Of a DNA stretch of 64,000 nucleotides, positions 34,818-43,797 are shown in pieces; position 1 is the first letter of the stretch; each line of letters starts with the position of its first letter. This DNA is from Devosia epidermidihirudinis. GTDB lineage: Bacteria; Pseudomonadota; Alphaproteobacteria; Rhizobiales; Devosiaceae. Position numbers and translations under genes: made by a program. The stretch is taken from the NCBI RefSeq assembly GCF_000971295.1, contig NZ_LANJ01000011.1, positions 682,001-746,000 on the forward strand, given 5' to 3'. The notes below the pieces were generated by a model, which was not told the origin of the DNA, did not search any database, and saw nothing but the letters and a program-made list of their open reading frames with translations.

Positions 34818-36674
34818 CTAGGGCACGGCACCCAGATCGAGGAAGCCGCCGGATTGGCGTTCCCAGAGGTGGGCGTAGTGTCCGCCGGAAGCGAGGAGCT
34901 GGGCATGAGTGCCCTCCTCAACGATCTTGCCCTGTTCCAGCACCACCAGACGATCCATTGCGGCGATGGTCGACAAGCGGTGGGCAATCGCGATCACCGT
35001 CTTGCCCTGCATCAGCGTCGTCAGCTGATCCTGAATGGCCGCTTCAACCTCGGAGTCGAGCGCCGAGGTGGCTTCGTCGAGCACCAGGATCGGGGCGTTC
35101 TTGAGCAGCACACGAGCAATCGCCACGCGCTGACGCTGCCCACCGGACAGCTTGACGCCCCGCTCGCCCACATGGGCGTCGTAGCCCTTGTTTCCCTTGG
35201 GATCGACCAGCCCCATGATCACGTCATGGACCTTGGCCTGTTCGGCCGCACGGATCATCTCCTCATCAGTGGCCGACTGGCGGCCATATTTGAGGTTCTC
35301 ACGAACCGAGCGATGCAGCAGAGAAGTATCCTGACTGACGAGACCGATGGCCGCGCGCACGCTTTCCTGCGTGACGTCGCGAACATCCTGCCCGTCGATG
35401 CGGATCGCCCCCTCTTGCACGTCGAACATGCGCAGGGCCAGGTTCACCAACGTCGACTTGCCCGAGCCGGAACGACCGACAAGGCCGATCTTTTCACCCG
35501 GCGCCACGGTCAGCTTGAAGTCGTCGATGACGCTGCCGGTCTTGCCGCGCCAGTAGTTGAAGCTGACATTGTCGTAGTCCAGCTCACCCTTGGTGACTTC
35601 AAGGTCCTTGGCTTCCGGACCATCCAGCATGGTCAGGGGCTGGGCGATGGTATCCATCGAGTCCCGCACGTTGCCGACCTGGCGGAAGATGTTGGAACCG
35701 ATTTCAAGGATCCAGCCGCTCATGTTCATGATCTGCAGCGCGAACGGGATCGCCGTGGCCACCGCAGCCGCGGACAACGTGCCGTTGTTCCAGCCACTGA
35801 GCGCCAGCCATGTCACCGACACCACCAGCGCCGCATTCAGCATGAACAGGATCGACCACATATAGGTGAACACGCGCATCAGCTTGCGGAAGCTGACGGC
35901 GTGATCGTTGATCGAGTCTGCCACATACCGATCCTCGTGACCGCCCGTCGAGAAGGTCTTGAGGGTCTGGATGTTCGTGTAACTATCCACGATACGGCCC
36001 GTCATCACCGACTTGGATTCCGAAAGCTCCTCGGAATAGCGGGCGATGAGCGGCATGGTGATGGTGAAGAGGATCGCATAACACAGCAGCCAGAGCCCGA
36101 TTGGCACCAGCAGCATGGCATCGAGCTGAGCCAACACGATGATCGCCACAACGACGAAGACGAGTGCATACCATGCGGCATCGATGGTGAGGTTCACGCC
36201 GATTTCGATGGCTTCACCAGCCTGGATGATCTTGTTGGCCACCCGACCGGCAAAGTCATTCTGGAAGAAGGTCCAGCTTTGGCGGATAACGTGCCAATGG
36301 CTTTGCCAGCGTACCAGATCGACGAGGTTGGGTACGATGGAATGGTTACGCACCAGCGTATCCAGCATGAAGGTCAACGGCCGGACCAGCACGACAACAA
36401 AGATCATCCACAGCAGCGTCTGGCCGTGCAGATTGAATATTTCGCCGGGATTGGTGGTGGCCAGCATGCCGACCACGAGGCCGACGAAAACAGGCATGAG
36501 AGCGTCAGCGATAGAGCCTATCGACACCAGAACGATGCGGATGGCGAAAACAGCGCGGAACTGGCTGATGAAGTAGCTGACGAAAGGTCGGAGGCCCATA
36601 GGCGGCTGCCGATTTTTGGCAAGCGCGGTGGGCGAGTAGAGATTGTCGAAGTAGTCGATGACGCGGTTGAACAT
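34818..36674 (-). CDS. ABC exporter half-transporter (second of tandem pair)
   Basis: This is an inner-membrane exporter fused to its ATPase, 618 residues, in the MsbA/Sav1866-like group. The transmembrane domain (about residues 40-350) has about six helices. The nucleotide-binding domain has Walker A GRSGSGKST, signature LSGGQRQRVAIARV, Walker B ILVLDEATSALD and the switch His in IAHRLST. All catalytic residues are intact. It is a close paralogue of the exporter at 36977-38827, so the pair may form a heterodimer or two homodimers. The substrate is not known. A SoxR-type promoter heads the pair. Confidence 0.9.
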   Translation of the reverse strand: MFNRVIDYFDNLYSPTALAKNRQPPMGLRPFVSYFISQFRAVFAIRIVLVSIGSIADALMPVFVGLVVGMLATTNPGEIFNLHGQTLLWMIFVVVLVRPLTFMLDTLVRNHSIVPNLVDLVRWQSHWHVIRQSWTFFQNDFAGRVANKIIQAGEAIEIGVNLTIDAAWYALVFVVVAIIVLAQLDAMLLVPIGLWLLCYAILFTITMPLIARYSEELSESKSVMTGRIVDSYTNIQTLKTFSTGGHEDRYVADSINDHAVSFRKLMRVFTYMWSILFMLNAALVVSVTWLALSGWNNGTLSAAAVATAIPFALQIMNMSGWILEIGSNIFRQVGNVRDSMDTIAQPLTMLDGPEAKDLEVTKGELDYDNVSFNYWRGKTGSVIDDFKLTVAPGEKIGLVGRSGSGKSTLVNLALRMFDVQEGAIRIDGQDVRDVTQESVRAAIGLVSQDTSLLHRSVRENLKYGRQSATDEEMIRAAEQAKVHDVIMGLVDPKGNKGYDAHVGERGVKLSGGQRQRVAIARVLLKNAPILVLDEATSALDSEVEAAIQDQLTTLMQGKTVIAIAHRLSTIAAMDRLVVLEQGKIVEEGTHAQLLASGGHYAHLWERQSGGFLDLGAVP

Positions 36675-36721
36675 TTTGAGCTCTTATTTGAGCCGCGCCT
36701 GACGGAGTTTTCGGGCTCAGG

Positions 36722-36811
36722 TCAGGGTCGGTAACGATCGGAGTGTTTAAATTGTTGGACGGCCTGCGCATTGGGATGGCTGGTCTCTCGGATCGTGATG
36801 ATGTCACCCAT
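36722..36811 (-). CDS. Candidate small ORF (29 aa) between the ABC exporters
   Basis: An ATG at 36811 has AAAGGAG 7 nt upstream, a near-perfect ribosome binding site. The frame runs 29 codons to a TGA. The product is hydrophilic, with neither signal peptide nor membrane segment (it begins MGDIITIRETSHPNAQ). It lies between the repeat and the second exporter gene and on the same strand. I do not recognise it. It may be a real small protein or a leader peptide that tunes translation of the downstream exporter. The ribosome binding site is the main support. Confidence 0.45.
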   Translation of the reverse strand: MGDIITIRETSHPNAQAVQQFKHSDRYRP

Positions 36812-36848
36812 TTGAGTGCTCCTTTGGTTGGTTAGGTCTTCTTGCTTG

Positions 36849-36970
36849 ACCTCTCCCTTTGGGGGAGAGGTCGGATCGCTCTTGCGAGCCGGGTGAGGGG
36901 GCCTTGGTCCCAAGCGGGGAGGCCCCCTCACCCGACCGTTCCGGTCGACCTCTCCCCCGAAGGGAGAGGT
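36849..36970. repeat. Mosaic palindromic intergenic repeat, copy 1
   Basis: This 122-bp element has outer arms of about 23 bp, each a CTCTCCC-GGGAGAG hairpin (36849-36871 and 36948-36970), and inner arms GGGTGAGGGGGCC (36891-36903) and GGCCCCCTCACCC (36921-36933). The whole can fold into a long branched hairpin. A second copy with identical inner arms and an identical right outer arm lies at 63598-63750. Such mosaic elements are common in Hyphomicrobiales genomes. This one sits between the first ABC exporter stop and a small ORF. Confidence 0.88.
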
Positions 36971-36976
36971 AAGAAA

Positions 36977-38827
36977 CTACTGCGCGGCGTCTTCCGACTG
37001 GTCCGCATCGATGAACCCGCCCGACTGACGGCTCCACAGACTGGAATAGATGCCACCGGTTTCGAGCAACTGGGCGTGTGTGCCCTGCTCGATGATCCGG
37101 CCCTTATCGAGCACCACAAGCCGGTCCATCATGGCGATAGTTGACAGGCGGTGCGCAATGGCGATGACGGTCTTGCCCTGCATCAACATCTGCAACTGGC
37201 TTTGAATGGCTGCTTCGACCTCGGAATCGAGGGCGGAGGTGGCTTCATCAAGCACCAGGATGGGCGCATTCTTAAGCAGGACACGCGCGATGGCGATACG
37301 CTGGCGCTGGCCACCGGACAGTTTGACCCCGCGTTCGCCCACATGAGCATCGTAGCCGATGCGGCCCTTGAGATCGGACAGGCCACCGATGAAGTCGGAG
37401 GCCTCAGCCAGTTCGGCGGCGCGCAACATGTCTTCCTCGGTTGCGTCGGGGCGGCCGTAGTTGATGTTGTCTCGCACCGAACGATGCAGCAGCGAGGTGT
37501 CCTGCGTGACCACACCGATATTGGCGCGAAGGCTATCCTGCGTGACCTTGGCGATGTCATGCCCGTCGACCAGGATCTTGCCGTCAGCACGGTCGTAGAA
37601 CCGCAGCAACAGGTTGACGATAGTCGACTTGCCGGCGCCCGAGCGCCCGACAAGACCGATCTTTTCGCCCGGACGGATATGCAGGTTCAGCCCCTCGATC
37701 ACGCCGGTATTCTTGCCGTAGTGGAACGAGACGTTCTCGAACTTGATGTCGCCCTTAACCTCTGGCAGCGCCTTGGCATCTGGCTCATCGGACACAACGC
37801 GCGACACTGACAACGACGAGATACCGTCGCGAACCGTGCCGATGTTTTCAAACAGCGATGACATTTCCCACATGACCCACTGGCTCATGCCCTGGAAGCG
37901 CATGACGAGGCCGAGCGACACCGCAAGCGCGCCGGGCGACATGACGCCCTGGAACCAGAGGTAAAGGCCCGTCGCCGCCACCGCGAACAGCAGCAGAGAG
38001 TTGGACCACAACACGGACAGGTTCAGCACCGAGAACAGACGCATCTGCCGGTAGGCCGTGTCCAGGAACTGATCCATCGCTTCCTTGGCGTACTTCTCTT
38101 CGCGGTTGGAATGGCTGAAGAGCTTGACCGTAGCGATGTTGGTGTAGCTGTCGACGATGCGACCAGTCATTAGCGAACGGGCGTCGGCCTGAGCCTCGGA
38201 AATCTTGCCCATACGAGGGATGAAATAGATCATCATCCCGACATAGACGACGAGCCAGACAAGGAACGGCACAGCCAGGCGCCAGTCAGTCGAGGCAGCA
38301 AGGAACACGGCGCCGGTGAAGTACACGACGACATAGACCAGCATGTCGAGCAGCTTCATCACCACTTCGCGCACGGCGAGCGATGTCTGCATCAGCTTGG
38401 CGCCAATGCGGCCAGCAAACTCATCCTGGAAGAAGCTCATCGACTGGCGGATCAGATAACGATGGCTCATCCAACGGATGCGCTGCGGGAAGTTGCCCAG
38501 AAGGGTCTGGTGCATTGTGAGGGTCGAAATCAGCGCGAAAGCCGGAAGGATCAGCACCACCATGGCGCCCATCAGCGCCAGCTTCCAACCGTCAGTCTGC
38601 AGGAACGTGTCGCGGTTGGCATCGGCCAGCCAGTTCACAATATCGCCGATGAAACCGAAAACGATGATTTCGCCAATAGCCACCGCCGCAGCGGCGAACG
38701 CCATCAGCGCCAGCCATTTCTTGGCGCCGTTGCTGTAGTGCAGGCAGAAAGCCAAAAGGCTTTTTGGCGGTTCGACAGGGTCGCCCGCGGGATAAGGATC
38801 AAGACGTCGTTCAAACCAGCGCAACAT
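36977..38827 (-). CDS. ABC exporter half-transporter (first of tandem pair)
   Basis: This is an MsbA-like fused membrane and ATPase exporter, 616 residues. About six membrane helices lie in residues 35-330. The ATPase has Walker A GRSGAGKST, signature LSGGQRQRIAIARV, Walker B ILVLDEATSALD and switch IAHRLST. Its C-terminal domain is very similar to that of the neighbour at 34818-36674, indicating a tandem duplication. It is the first gene after a promoter with a 19-bp spacer and a SoxR-type box, which suggests induction by redox-active compounds and a role in exporting them. The substrate itself is inferred, not shown. Confidence 0.9.
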   Translation of the reverse strand: MLRWFERRLDPYPAGDPVEPPKSLLAFCLHYSNGAKKWLALMAFAAAAVAIGEIIVFGFIGDIVNWLADANRDTFLQTDGWKLALMGAMVVLILPAFALISTLTMHQTLLGNFPQRIRWMSHRYLIRQSMSFFQDEFAGRIGAKLMQTSLAVREVVMKLLDMLVYVVVYFTGAVFLAASTDWRLAVPFLVWLVVYVGMMIYFIPRMGKISEAQADARSLMTGRIVDSYTNIATVKLFSHSNREEKYAKEAMDQFLDTAYRQMRLFSVLNLSVLWSNSLLLFAVAATGLYLWFQGVMSPGALAVSLGLVMRFQGMSQWVMWEMSSLFENIGTVRDGISSLSVSRVVSDEPDAKALPEVKGDIKFENVSFHYGKNTGVIEGLNLHIRPGEKIGLVGRSGAGKSTIVNLLLRFYDRADGKILVDGHDIAKVTQDSLRANIGVVTQDTSLLHRSVRDNINYGRPDATEEDMLRAAELAEASDFIGGLSDLKGRIGYDAHVGERGVKLSGGQRQRIAIARVLLKNAPILVLDEATSALDSEVEAAIQSQLQMLMQGKTVIAIAHRLSTIAMMDRLVVLDKGRIIEQGTHAQLLETGGIYSSLWSRQSGGFIDADQSEDAAQ

Positions 38828-39153
38828 GGCGTCACCTAAAGCTGTATTTGGTGGTTCACTTGCAGACGGCCAATCGCTCTAGTCCCTCAAGCATGGTTGA
38901 GGTCAAGGCATTACTGGCCGATGGCAGACGAGCCGACCGGAAATCATGGATACCGCGCTCTATACGCCCGATAGTTGGCGCAGAGGAGCAGCGTGCCGTT
39001 ACCTGAGAAGCCCCCTCCCCAATGTCGTCCGATTTGGCGTAGAAGAGGTAATCAGGGCGGTCGTTGGCCGCGCAGGATACACAACATGTGCCGAGTCTAC
39101 TGTTGCGGCGCAGACACAGACGATTTCAGACCGACCAGTCTACGAGGCCATTT
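38828..39153. other. 326-bp divergent intergenic region (ABC exporter / pepN)
   Basis: No protein gene is convincing here. It contains the SoxR-type promoter directed at the exporter genes (38876-38906) and, on the other side, the upstream region and ribosome binding site (GAGG, 6 nt before the ATG) of pepN. I could not pick a clear pepN promoter. Confidence 0.6.
38876..38906 (-). promoter_or_regulatory. SoxR-type (MerR-family) promoter for the ABC exporters
   Basis: On the minus strand, -35 TTGACC (38906-38901) and -10 TAGAGC (38881-38876) are separated by 19 bp, the overlong spacer typical of MerR-family promoters. An 18-bp dyad CCTCAACCATGCTTGAGG (plus-strand coordinates 38885-38902) overlaps the -35 and lies in the spacer. 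Its arms CCTCAA and TTGAGG with a 6-bp centre match the SoxR box. The first exporter ATG is 49 bp downstream. No soxR gene is in the window. Confidence 0.7.
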
Positions 39154-41793
39154 ATGCGTACAGATGCCGAGCACACAATCTATCTCAAGGACTACGCGCC
39201 CAGCCCTTATCGCATTGTCAGCGTGGACCTCGATTTCCGCATCCTCGCCGAAAACACGACTGTAACGACCCAGCTGACCATTGAGCCGCGCGACGATACC
39301 GCGCCGGGCACGCCGTTGGTGCTGGATGGCGATGAACTTTCTCTCACCTCGATCGCTATCGATGGCGCGCCGCTGGTGCTGTCGGCCTATCTGGCCGAGC
39401 CCAATAGCCTGACCGTTTTCGAGCCACCGCTGCGCCGCTTCGTTCTGGAAACCGAAGTCGTGCTGCAGCCCGAGAACAACACGCCGCTGATGGGCCTGTA
39501 CCGCTCCAGCGGCACATGGTGCACGCAGTGCGAGCCCGAGGGTTTCCGCCGCATTACCTATTACATGGACCGCCCAGACATTCTGGCGACCTTCAATGTA
39601 CGCATGACCGCGCCGCGCGATCTGGCGCCTGTGCTGTTGGCCAATGGCAATCTGGTGGATCGCGGCGATGCGGGCGACGGCATGCACTTTGCCGTCTGGC
39701 AGGACCCATTCCCCAAGCCATCCTACCTGTTCGCACTGGTCGCCGGCGATCTTGGGGCGATTACCGATACCTTCACCACTGCCTCCGGCCGCAAGGTCGA
39801 CCTGGCGATCTATTGCACCCATGGCAAGGAAGACCAGTGCTACTGGGCGATGGACAGCCTCAAGCGTTCAATGGCATGGGACGAGAAGCGGTTCGGCCTC
39901 GAATACGACCTCGACATCTTCAACATCGTCGCCGTTTCCGATTTCAATTTCGGCGCGATGGAGAACAAGGGCCTCAACATTTTCAACGACAAGCTGGTGT
40001 TCGCTCATCCCGATACGGCCACCGACGGGGATTATGAGGGCATCGAGCGCGTCATTGCCCACGAGTACTTCCACAACTGGACCGGCAACCGCATCACCTG
40101 CCGCGACTGGTTCCAGCTGTGCCTGAAGGAAGGCCTGACCGTCTATCGCGATCAGGAGTTCACCAGCGACGAGCGCAGTCGTGCGGTCAAGCGCATTGGC
40201 GATGTGGTTGGTCTGCGCGGCGCGCAGTTCGCTGAAGATGGCGGGCCGCTGGCCCACCCTGCCCGGCCGGACGAATATCGCGAGATCAACAACTTCTACA
40301 CGGCCACCGTCTACGAAAAGGGCGCCGAGATCGTCCGCATGCTCGCAACGCTGCTCGGCGAAGCTGGCTTCCGCAAAGGCATGGACCTCTACTTCGAGCG
40401 TCATGATGGCGAAGCGACCACCATCGAGGCATTCCTGAATGTCTTTGGCGAGGCCAATGGCACCAACCTTGACCAATTCAAGACCTGGTATCTGCAGGCC
40501 GGCACACCGCGCCTCACCGTAGAAGACAACTACGACGCAGCCAATCAGACCTATACGCTCAAGCTGAAGCAGGAAACGCTGCCGACCCCGGGCCAGCCTA
40601 CGAAGGCCGCGCTCGTCGTGCCGATCAAGTTCGGCCTTATCGGACCAAACGGCAGCCCAATGGAGTGGAGTGGCGTCAGCGGCGCTGAGGTGCGGGACGA
40701 GATGATCGTGCTCAACACCGACGCTGCCGAAGTCACCTTTACTGGCGTCGCAAATCGTCCTGTGCCGTCGCTGCTACGCGAGTTTTCGGCACCAGTGAAC
40801 ATGACGACTAACCTCACCCAGGACGATCAGCTGTTCCTGGCGCGGCATGACAATGACCCGTTCAATCGCTGGCAGGCCCTGCAGGACGTCGGCATGGCTC
40901 TGGCCTTGTCGGCGACCAAAGGCACGCCATGGAGTGACAACGCCGTTGCCGCGCTCAGCGAAGCGATGGCCGACACGCTCGCTAGCGACACTCTGGATGA
41001 CGCGTTCAAGGCACTCTCGCTGACCATTCCGGCGGAATACCAGATCGCTCAGAACTTGGGCAGCGATGTCGATCCGGTCCGCGTGCATGAAGTCCGGAGC
41101 GAACTGCTCAAGGCCATCTTTGCGCCGCTCGCCATCCAGTTGCTGCAGGCATATCGCGGCCTCGCCAGCGACCAGCCCTATGCGCCCGACGCCAAGAGCA
41201 ATGGACACCGTGCGCTGCGCAATCGCCTGCTTGGCCTTCTCGTAGCCAGCGATGCGCCCGGCGCGGCCAATCTTGCTGCCGAGCAGTACGAAACTGCCCG
41301 TAACATGACCGATCGCCTAGCCGCCCTGGGCGCGAGCGCCTATGCTTGGACGGAGAAGGCGCCGGTTCTTCTTGCAGACTTCAAGATCCGCTTTGGCGGT
41401 GACCCACTGGTGCTCGACAAGTGGCTCGCAGTCACTGCTGCCGTGCCGGAAGATGGCGTCATTGAGCGCATCCGGACCATTCTGGCCGATCCGACCTTCC
41501 CCAAGACCAACCCCAACCGCCTGCGTTCGCTGATGGGCGTGTTTGCCATGAGCAATCCGACGCAGTTTACGCGGGCCGATGGGGCTGGTTTCCGGTTCGT
41601 GGCGGAGTTCGTGGCGGAGATCGACAAGATCAATCCGCAGGTCGCGGCACGCGTACTGACGGGCTTCCGCATCTGGCCGATGCTGGAGCCAAAGCGGCGC
41701 GAAGCAGCCAAATCAGTACTGACCACTTTGCAGTCGGGCGGATCGCTCAGCCGAAACACCGCAGATATCCTTACCCGCATGCTCGCGGGCTAA
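39154..41793 (+). CDS. pepN: Aminopeptidase N (M1 family)
   Basis: This zinc metallopeptidase of 879 residues removes N-terminal amino acids from peptides in the cytoplasm. The exopeptidase motif GAMEN is at 267-271 and the zinc site is His303, Glu304, His307 (HEYFH) with Glu326 (LKEGLTV). The C-terminal helical domain is complete (last residues LTRMLAG), the normal size for the E. coli PepN type. The ATG at 39154 has GAGG 6 nt upstream; an in-frame start 90 bp earlier is not family-like. Confidence 0.95.
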   Translation: MRTDAEHTIYLKDYAPSPYRIVSVDLDFRILAENTTVTTQLTIEPRDDTAPGTPLVLDGDELSLTSIAIDGAPLVLSAYLAEPNSLTVFEPPLRRFVLETEVVLQPENNTPLMGLYRSSGTWCTQCEPEGFRRITYYMDRPDILATFNVRMTAPRDLAPVLLANGNLVDRGDAGDGMHFAVWQDPFPKPSYLFALVAGDLGAITDTFTTASGRKVDLAIYCTHGKEDQCYWAMDSLKRSMAWDEKRFGLEYDLDIFNIVAVSDFNFGAMENKGLNIFNDKLVFAHPDTATDGDYEGIERVIAHEYFHNWTGNRITCRDWFQLCLKEGLTVYRDQEFTSDERSRAVKRIGDVVGLRGAQFAEDGGPLAHPARPDEYREINNFYTATVYEKGAEIVRMLATLLGEAGFRKGMDLYFERHDGEATTIEAFLNVFGEANGTNLDQFKTWYLQAGTPRLTVEDNYDAANQTYTLKLKQETLPTPGQPTKAALVVPIKFGLIGPNGSPMEWSGVSGAEVRDEMIVLNTDAAEVTFTGVANRPVPSLLREFSAPVNMTTNLTQDDQLFLARHDNDPFNRWQALQDVGMALALSATKGTPWSDNAVAALSEAMADTLASDTLDDAFKALSLTIPAEYQIAQNLGSDVDPVRVHEVRSELLKAIFAPLAIQLLQAYRGLASDQPYAPDAKSNGHRALRNRLLGLLVASDAPGAANLAAEQYETARNMTDRLAALGASAYAWTEKAPVLLADFKIRFGGDPLVLDKWLAVTAAVPEDGVIERIRTILADPTFPKTNPNRLRSLMGVFAMSNPTQFTRADGAGFRFVAEFVAEIDKINPQVAARVLTGFRIWPMLEPKRREAAKSVLTTLQSGGSLSRNTADILTRMLAG

Positions 41794-41837
41794 TCCTTCG
41801 GGTTAACTAGAAGAATTTTTCTTCGCCGCTAAGTGAT

Positions 41838-41869
41838 TCAAGCGACTCGCGAATTTCCGAGCCGCTTGA
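41838..41869. terminator. Hairpin after pepN
   Basis: TCAAGCG-a-CTCG pairs with CGAG-c-CGCTTGA (41838-41849 with 41858-41869) around an 8-nt loop. A smaller GAAGAA-ttttt-CTTC lies just before it, at about 41811. Neither has a strong T-tail. It probably ends pepN transcription or structures the leader of the following kinase mRNA. Confidence 0.4.
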
Positions 41870-41971
41870 TGCCACCCCATTTGGGGGTCTGGACAACAAG
41901 ACCTCGTCTGATTCATTGTTCGTTAAGGGCAAATCGGGCGGGGCTAAACACCTCACATGACGGAGATTTTT

Positions 41972-43627
41972 ATGCGGTCGGCGGAGGCATCCGGCGCCGG
42001 CGCCAACGGATTCGGCGCGGGCATGGGACAGGCGAGCAAACGCCACCCGAAAAGCGGAACCAGAGCGTCTGGCGCATTGCATCTGCACACCCTCCTCTCC
42101 CCCATCACGACCGCTGTGGCGCTGACTTCGGTGCTGGCCGCCACGCTGTTCATCATCTACGACACCGCCCGCACGCTGGACGACGCCCGCCACGAACTGG
42201 CGATCATTGGCAACGCACTGGCTAACGAGATTTCCACTCTGGCGCCCGAAGCCGCCAATGCGTTGCTCGGCAAGACCAACGAGCGTTACGGCGCGATCAG
42301 CAAGGCGAGCCTTGTTTCCTCAAACACTGCCGCCCCCACTCCACTGCTTGGACAAATCATCCCCGCTGGCGACCACGGCGCACTCGCTCTGGAGGCCGCA
42401 GAGGGCAGCACGATCTCGGGCATCGCCCAGCGTGGCGCGGGCGCTCTGGCGCTTGCGGGCCTTGTGACCCTATTGACCTGGCGCCGCAAGCGCTCCGGCA
42501 TGCCCGACATGGTGCAGCGCCACAACTTCCAGACCATGGCCGCCGCTATTCCGCTCGGTGTCGCCTGCTGGACCGAAACCGGCCAGCTGATCATCAGCAA
42601 CGAGCAATATCGCGATCGCCTGAACCTGGCGGGCACCACTACGACCTACCACGACGCCGTCAAGAAGCTCATCCAGGGCGGCTACATGAAGCTGCTCAGC
42701 GAAGACGGCAATAACAAGATTCTGGAGCTGCATCGCGAAGACGGCTCGTGCCTGTTGATCGATCAGCGCCCTCTTGGTGACGGCGCTTTCATGACGCTGG
42801 TGAGCGACGTCACCGAGCGCAAGAAGACGGACATGCTGCTCGACGCCATTCGCGGTGAACAGCGCCTGCTGGCTCGGCGCTACCACGAGGAAAAGCTCAA
42901 GGCAGAAGCGGCCAGCAAGGCCAAAACCAACTTCCTCGCCCATCTCAGCCATGACATTCGCACGCCGCTGAACCACATCATCGGCTTTGCCGAGTTGATG
43001 CGCCACCAGACCTATGGCCCGCTCGGCGATGCACGCTACAACGACTACGTGCAGTCCATCAAAACCTCGGGCGAGCACCTGCTGGCATCGTTCGCGACCA
43101 TTCTCGATCTGGCGGAATTCGAAAACGGCCAGAAGACGCTGCGCAATGACCCTGTCGCCGTGGACGAGCTGATCGAAGGCCAGGTTCGCCGCTTTGGTGC
43201 ACAAGCCAAGCGCGCAGGCGTGACCTTTGCAATTGGTGAGCCTTGCGGCGCCGTCGTCATGGGCGACGGCCTTGGCCTGCAACGCATGGTCGCCAATATC
43301 GTCGACAACTCGCTACGCTTTACGCCCAGCGGCGGACGCGTGACCTTGGCGGCGTTCGCTGCGCGCGACGGCGTCGTTATCGAAGTCACCGATACCGGTG
43401 TGGGCATGAACGAAGAGCGCCTCGCGAGCCTCTCCCAACCCTTCGCTCTCGGCGATGCGACCTTCACCCGAGAAGGTGTGGGCCCCGGCCTCGGCATCTC
43501 CATCTCCCGCGCAATCGCTGAACTCAGCGGCGGACATATGGCCATCGATTCCAGCCCAGCGCTGGGGACTACGGTTGCCATCTCCCTGCCGCTGGACAAT
43601 GAAGCGACCCTGCAGGCCGCAGAATGA
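41972..43627 (+). CDS. Membrane sensor histidine kinase, coupled to a small protein
   Basis: This kinase has 551 residues from the ATG at 41972, which has GGAG 6 nt upstream (an ATG at 41957 is in frame but lacks a site). A membrane segment lies near residues 43-64 and another near 153-171, enclosing a short periplasmic part. A PAS-like region follows (about 185-285), then HisKA with the phospho-acceptor His in HLSHDIRTPLNHIIGFAEL and HATPase motifs (NIVDNSLRF, DTGVGM, GPGLGISI). The His is at residue 327 in this numbering. The stop overlaps the next small gene (ATGA), so the two are translationally coupled. Confidence 0.87.
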   Translation: MRSAEASGAGANGFGAGMGQASKRHPKSGTRASGALHLHTLLSPITTAVALTSVLAATLFIIYDTARTLDDARHELAIIGNALANEISTLAPEAANALLGKTNERYGAISKASLVSSNTAAPTPLLGQIIPAGDHGALALEAAEGSTISGIAQRGAGALALAGLVTLLTWRRKRSGMPDMVQRHNFQTMAAAIPLGVACWTETGQLIISNEQYRDRLNLAGTTTTYHDAVKKLIQGGYMKLLSEDGNNKILELHREDGSCLLIDQRPLGDGAFMTLVSDVTERKKTDMLLDAIRGEQRLLARRYHEEKLKAEAASKAKTNFLAHLSHDIRTPLNHIIGFAELMRHQTYGPLGDARYNDYVQSIKTSGEHLLASFATILDLAEFENGQKTLRNDPVAVDELIEGQVRRFGAQAKRAGVTFAIGEPCGAVVMGDGLGLQRMVANIVDNSLRFTPSGGRVTLAAFAARDGVVIEVTDTGVGMNEERLASLSQPFALGDATFTREGVGPGLGISISRAIAELSGGHMAIDSSPALGTTVAISLPLDNEATLQAAE

Positions 43628-43797
43628 ACAAGGAATGGCATGAGGCCCATCCCATGCCGCCAAACGCCACGCTGGATCAGCGCGTCAGCTGGCATATTGA
43701 ACATGCCAAAGCATGTGCCTGCCGCAGCATTCCCGATAGCGTTCTGCGTGAACTTGAACGGCGCGGCATCGCCGCACCGTCCCGTGGCAAAGTCTAG
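43624..43797 (+). CDS. Small conserved-type protein (57 aa) coupled to the kinase
   Basis: An ATG overlaps the kinase TGA as ATGA, and the frame runs 57 codons to a TAG. The product is soluble and His/Cys-rich: HEAHPMPPNATLDQRVSWH is followed by HAKACACRSIP and an Arg-rich C-terminus. The Cys-Ala-Cys and several His suggest metal binding, but this is a guess. I recall similar short proteins in Hyphomicrobiales, but I cannot name a family. Its last four bases overlap the glnE stop on the other strand. The coupling suggests a role with the kinase. Confidence 0.7.
   Translation: MNKEWHEAHPMPPNATLDQRVSWHIEHAKACACRSIPDSVLRELERRGIAAPSRGKV

Noticed and set aside
34815..36734. Long plus-strand open frame opposite the second ABC exporter
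   Set aside because: The minus strand carries all ABC motifs; the antisense translation has none.
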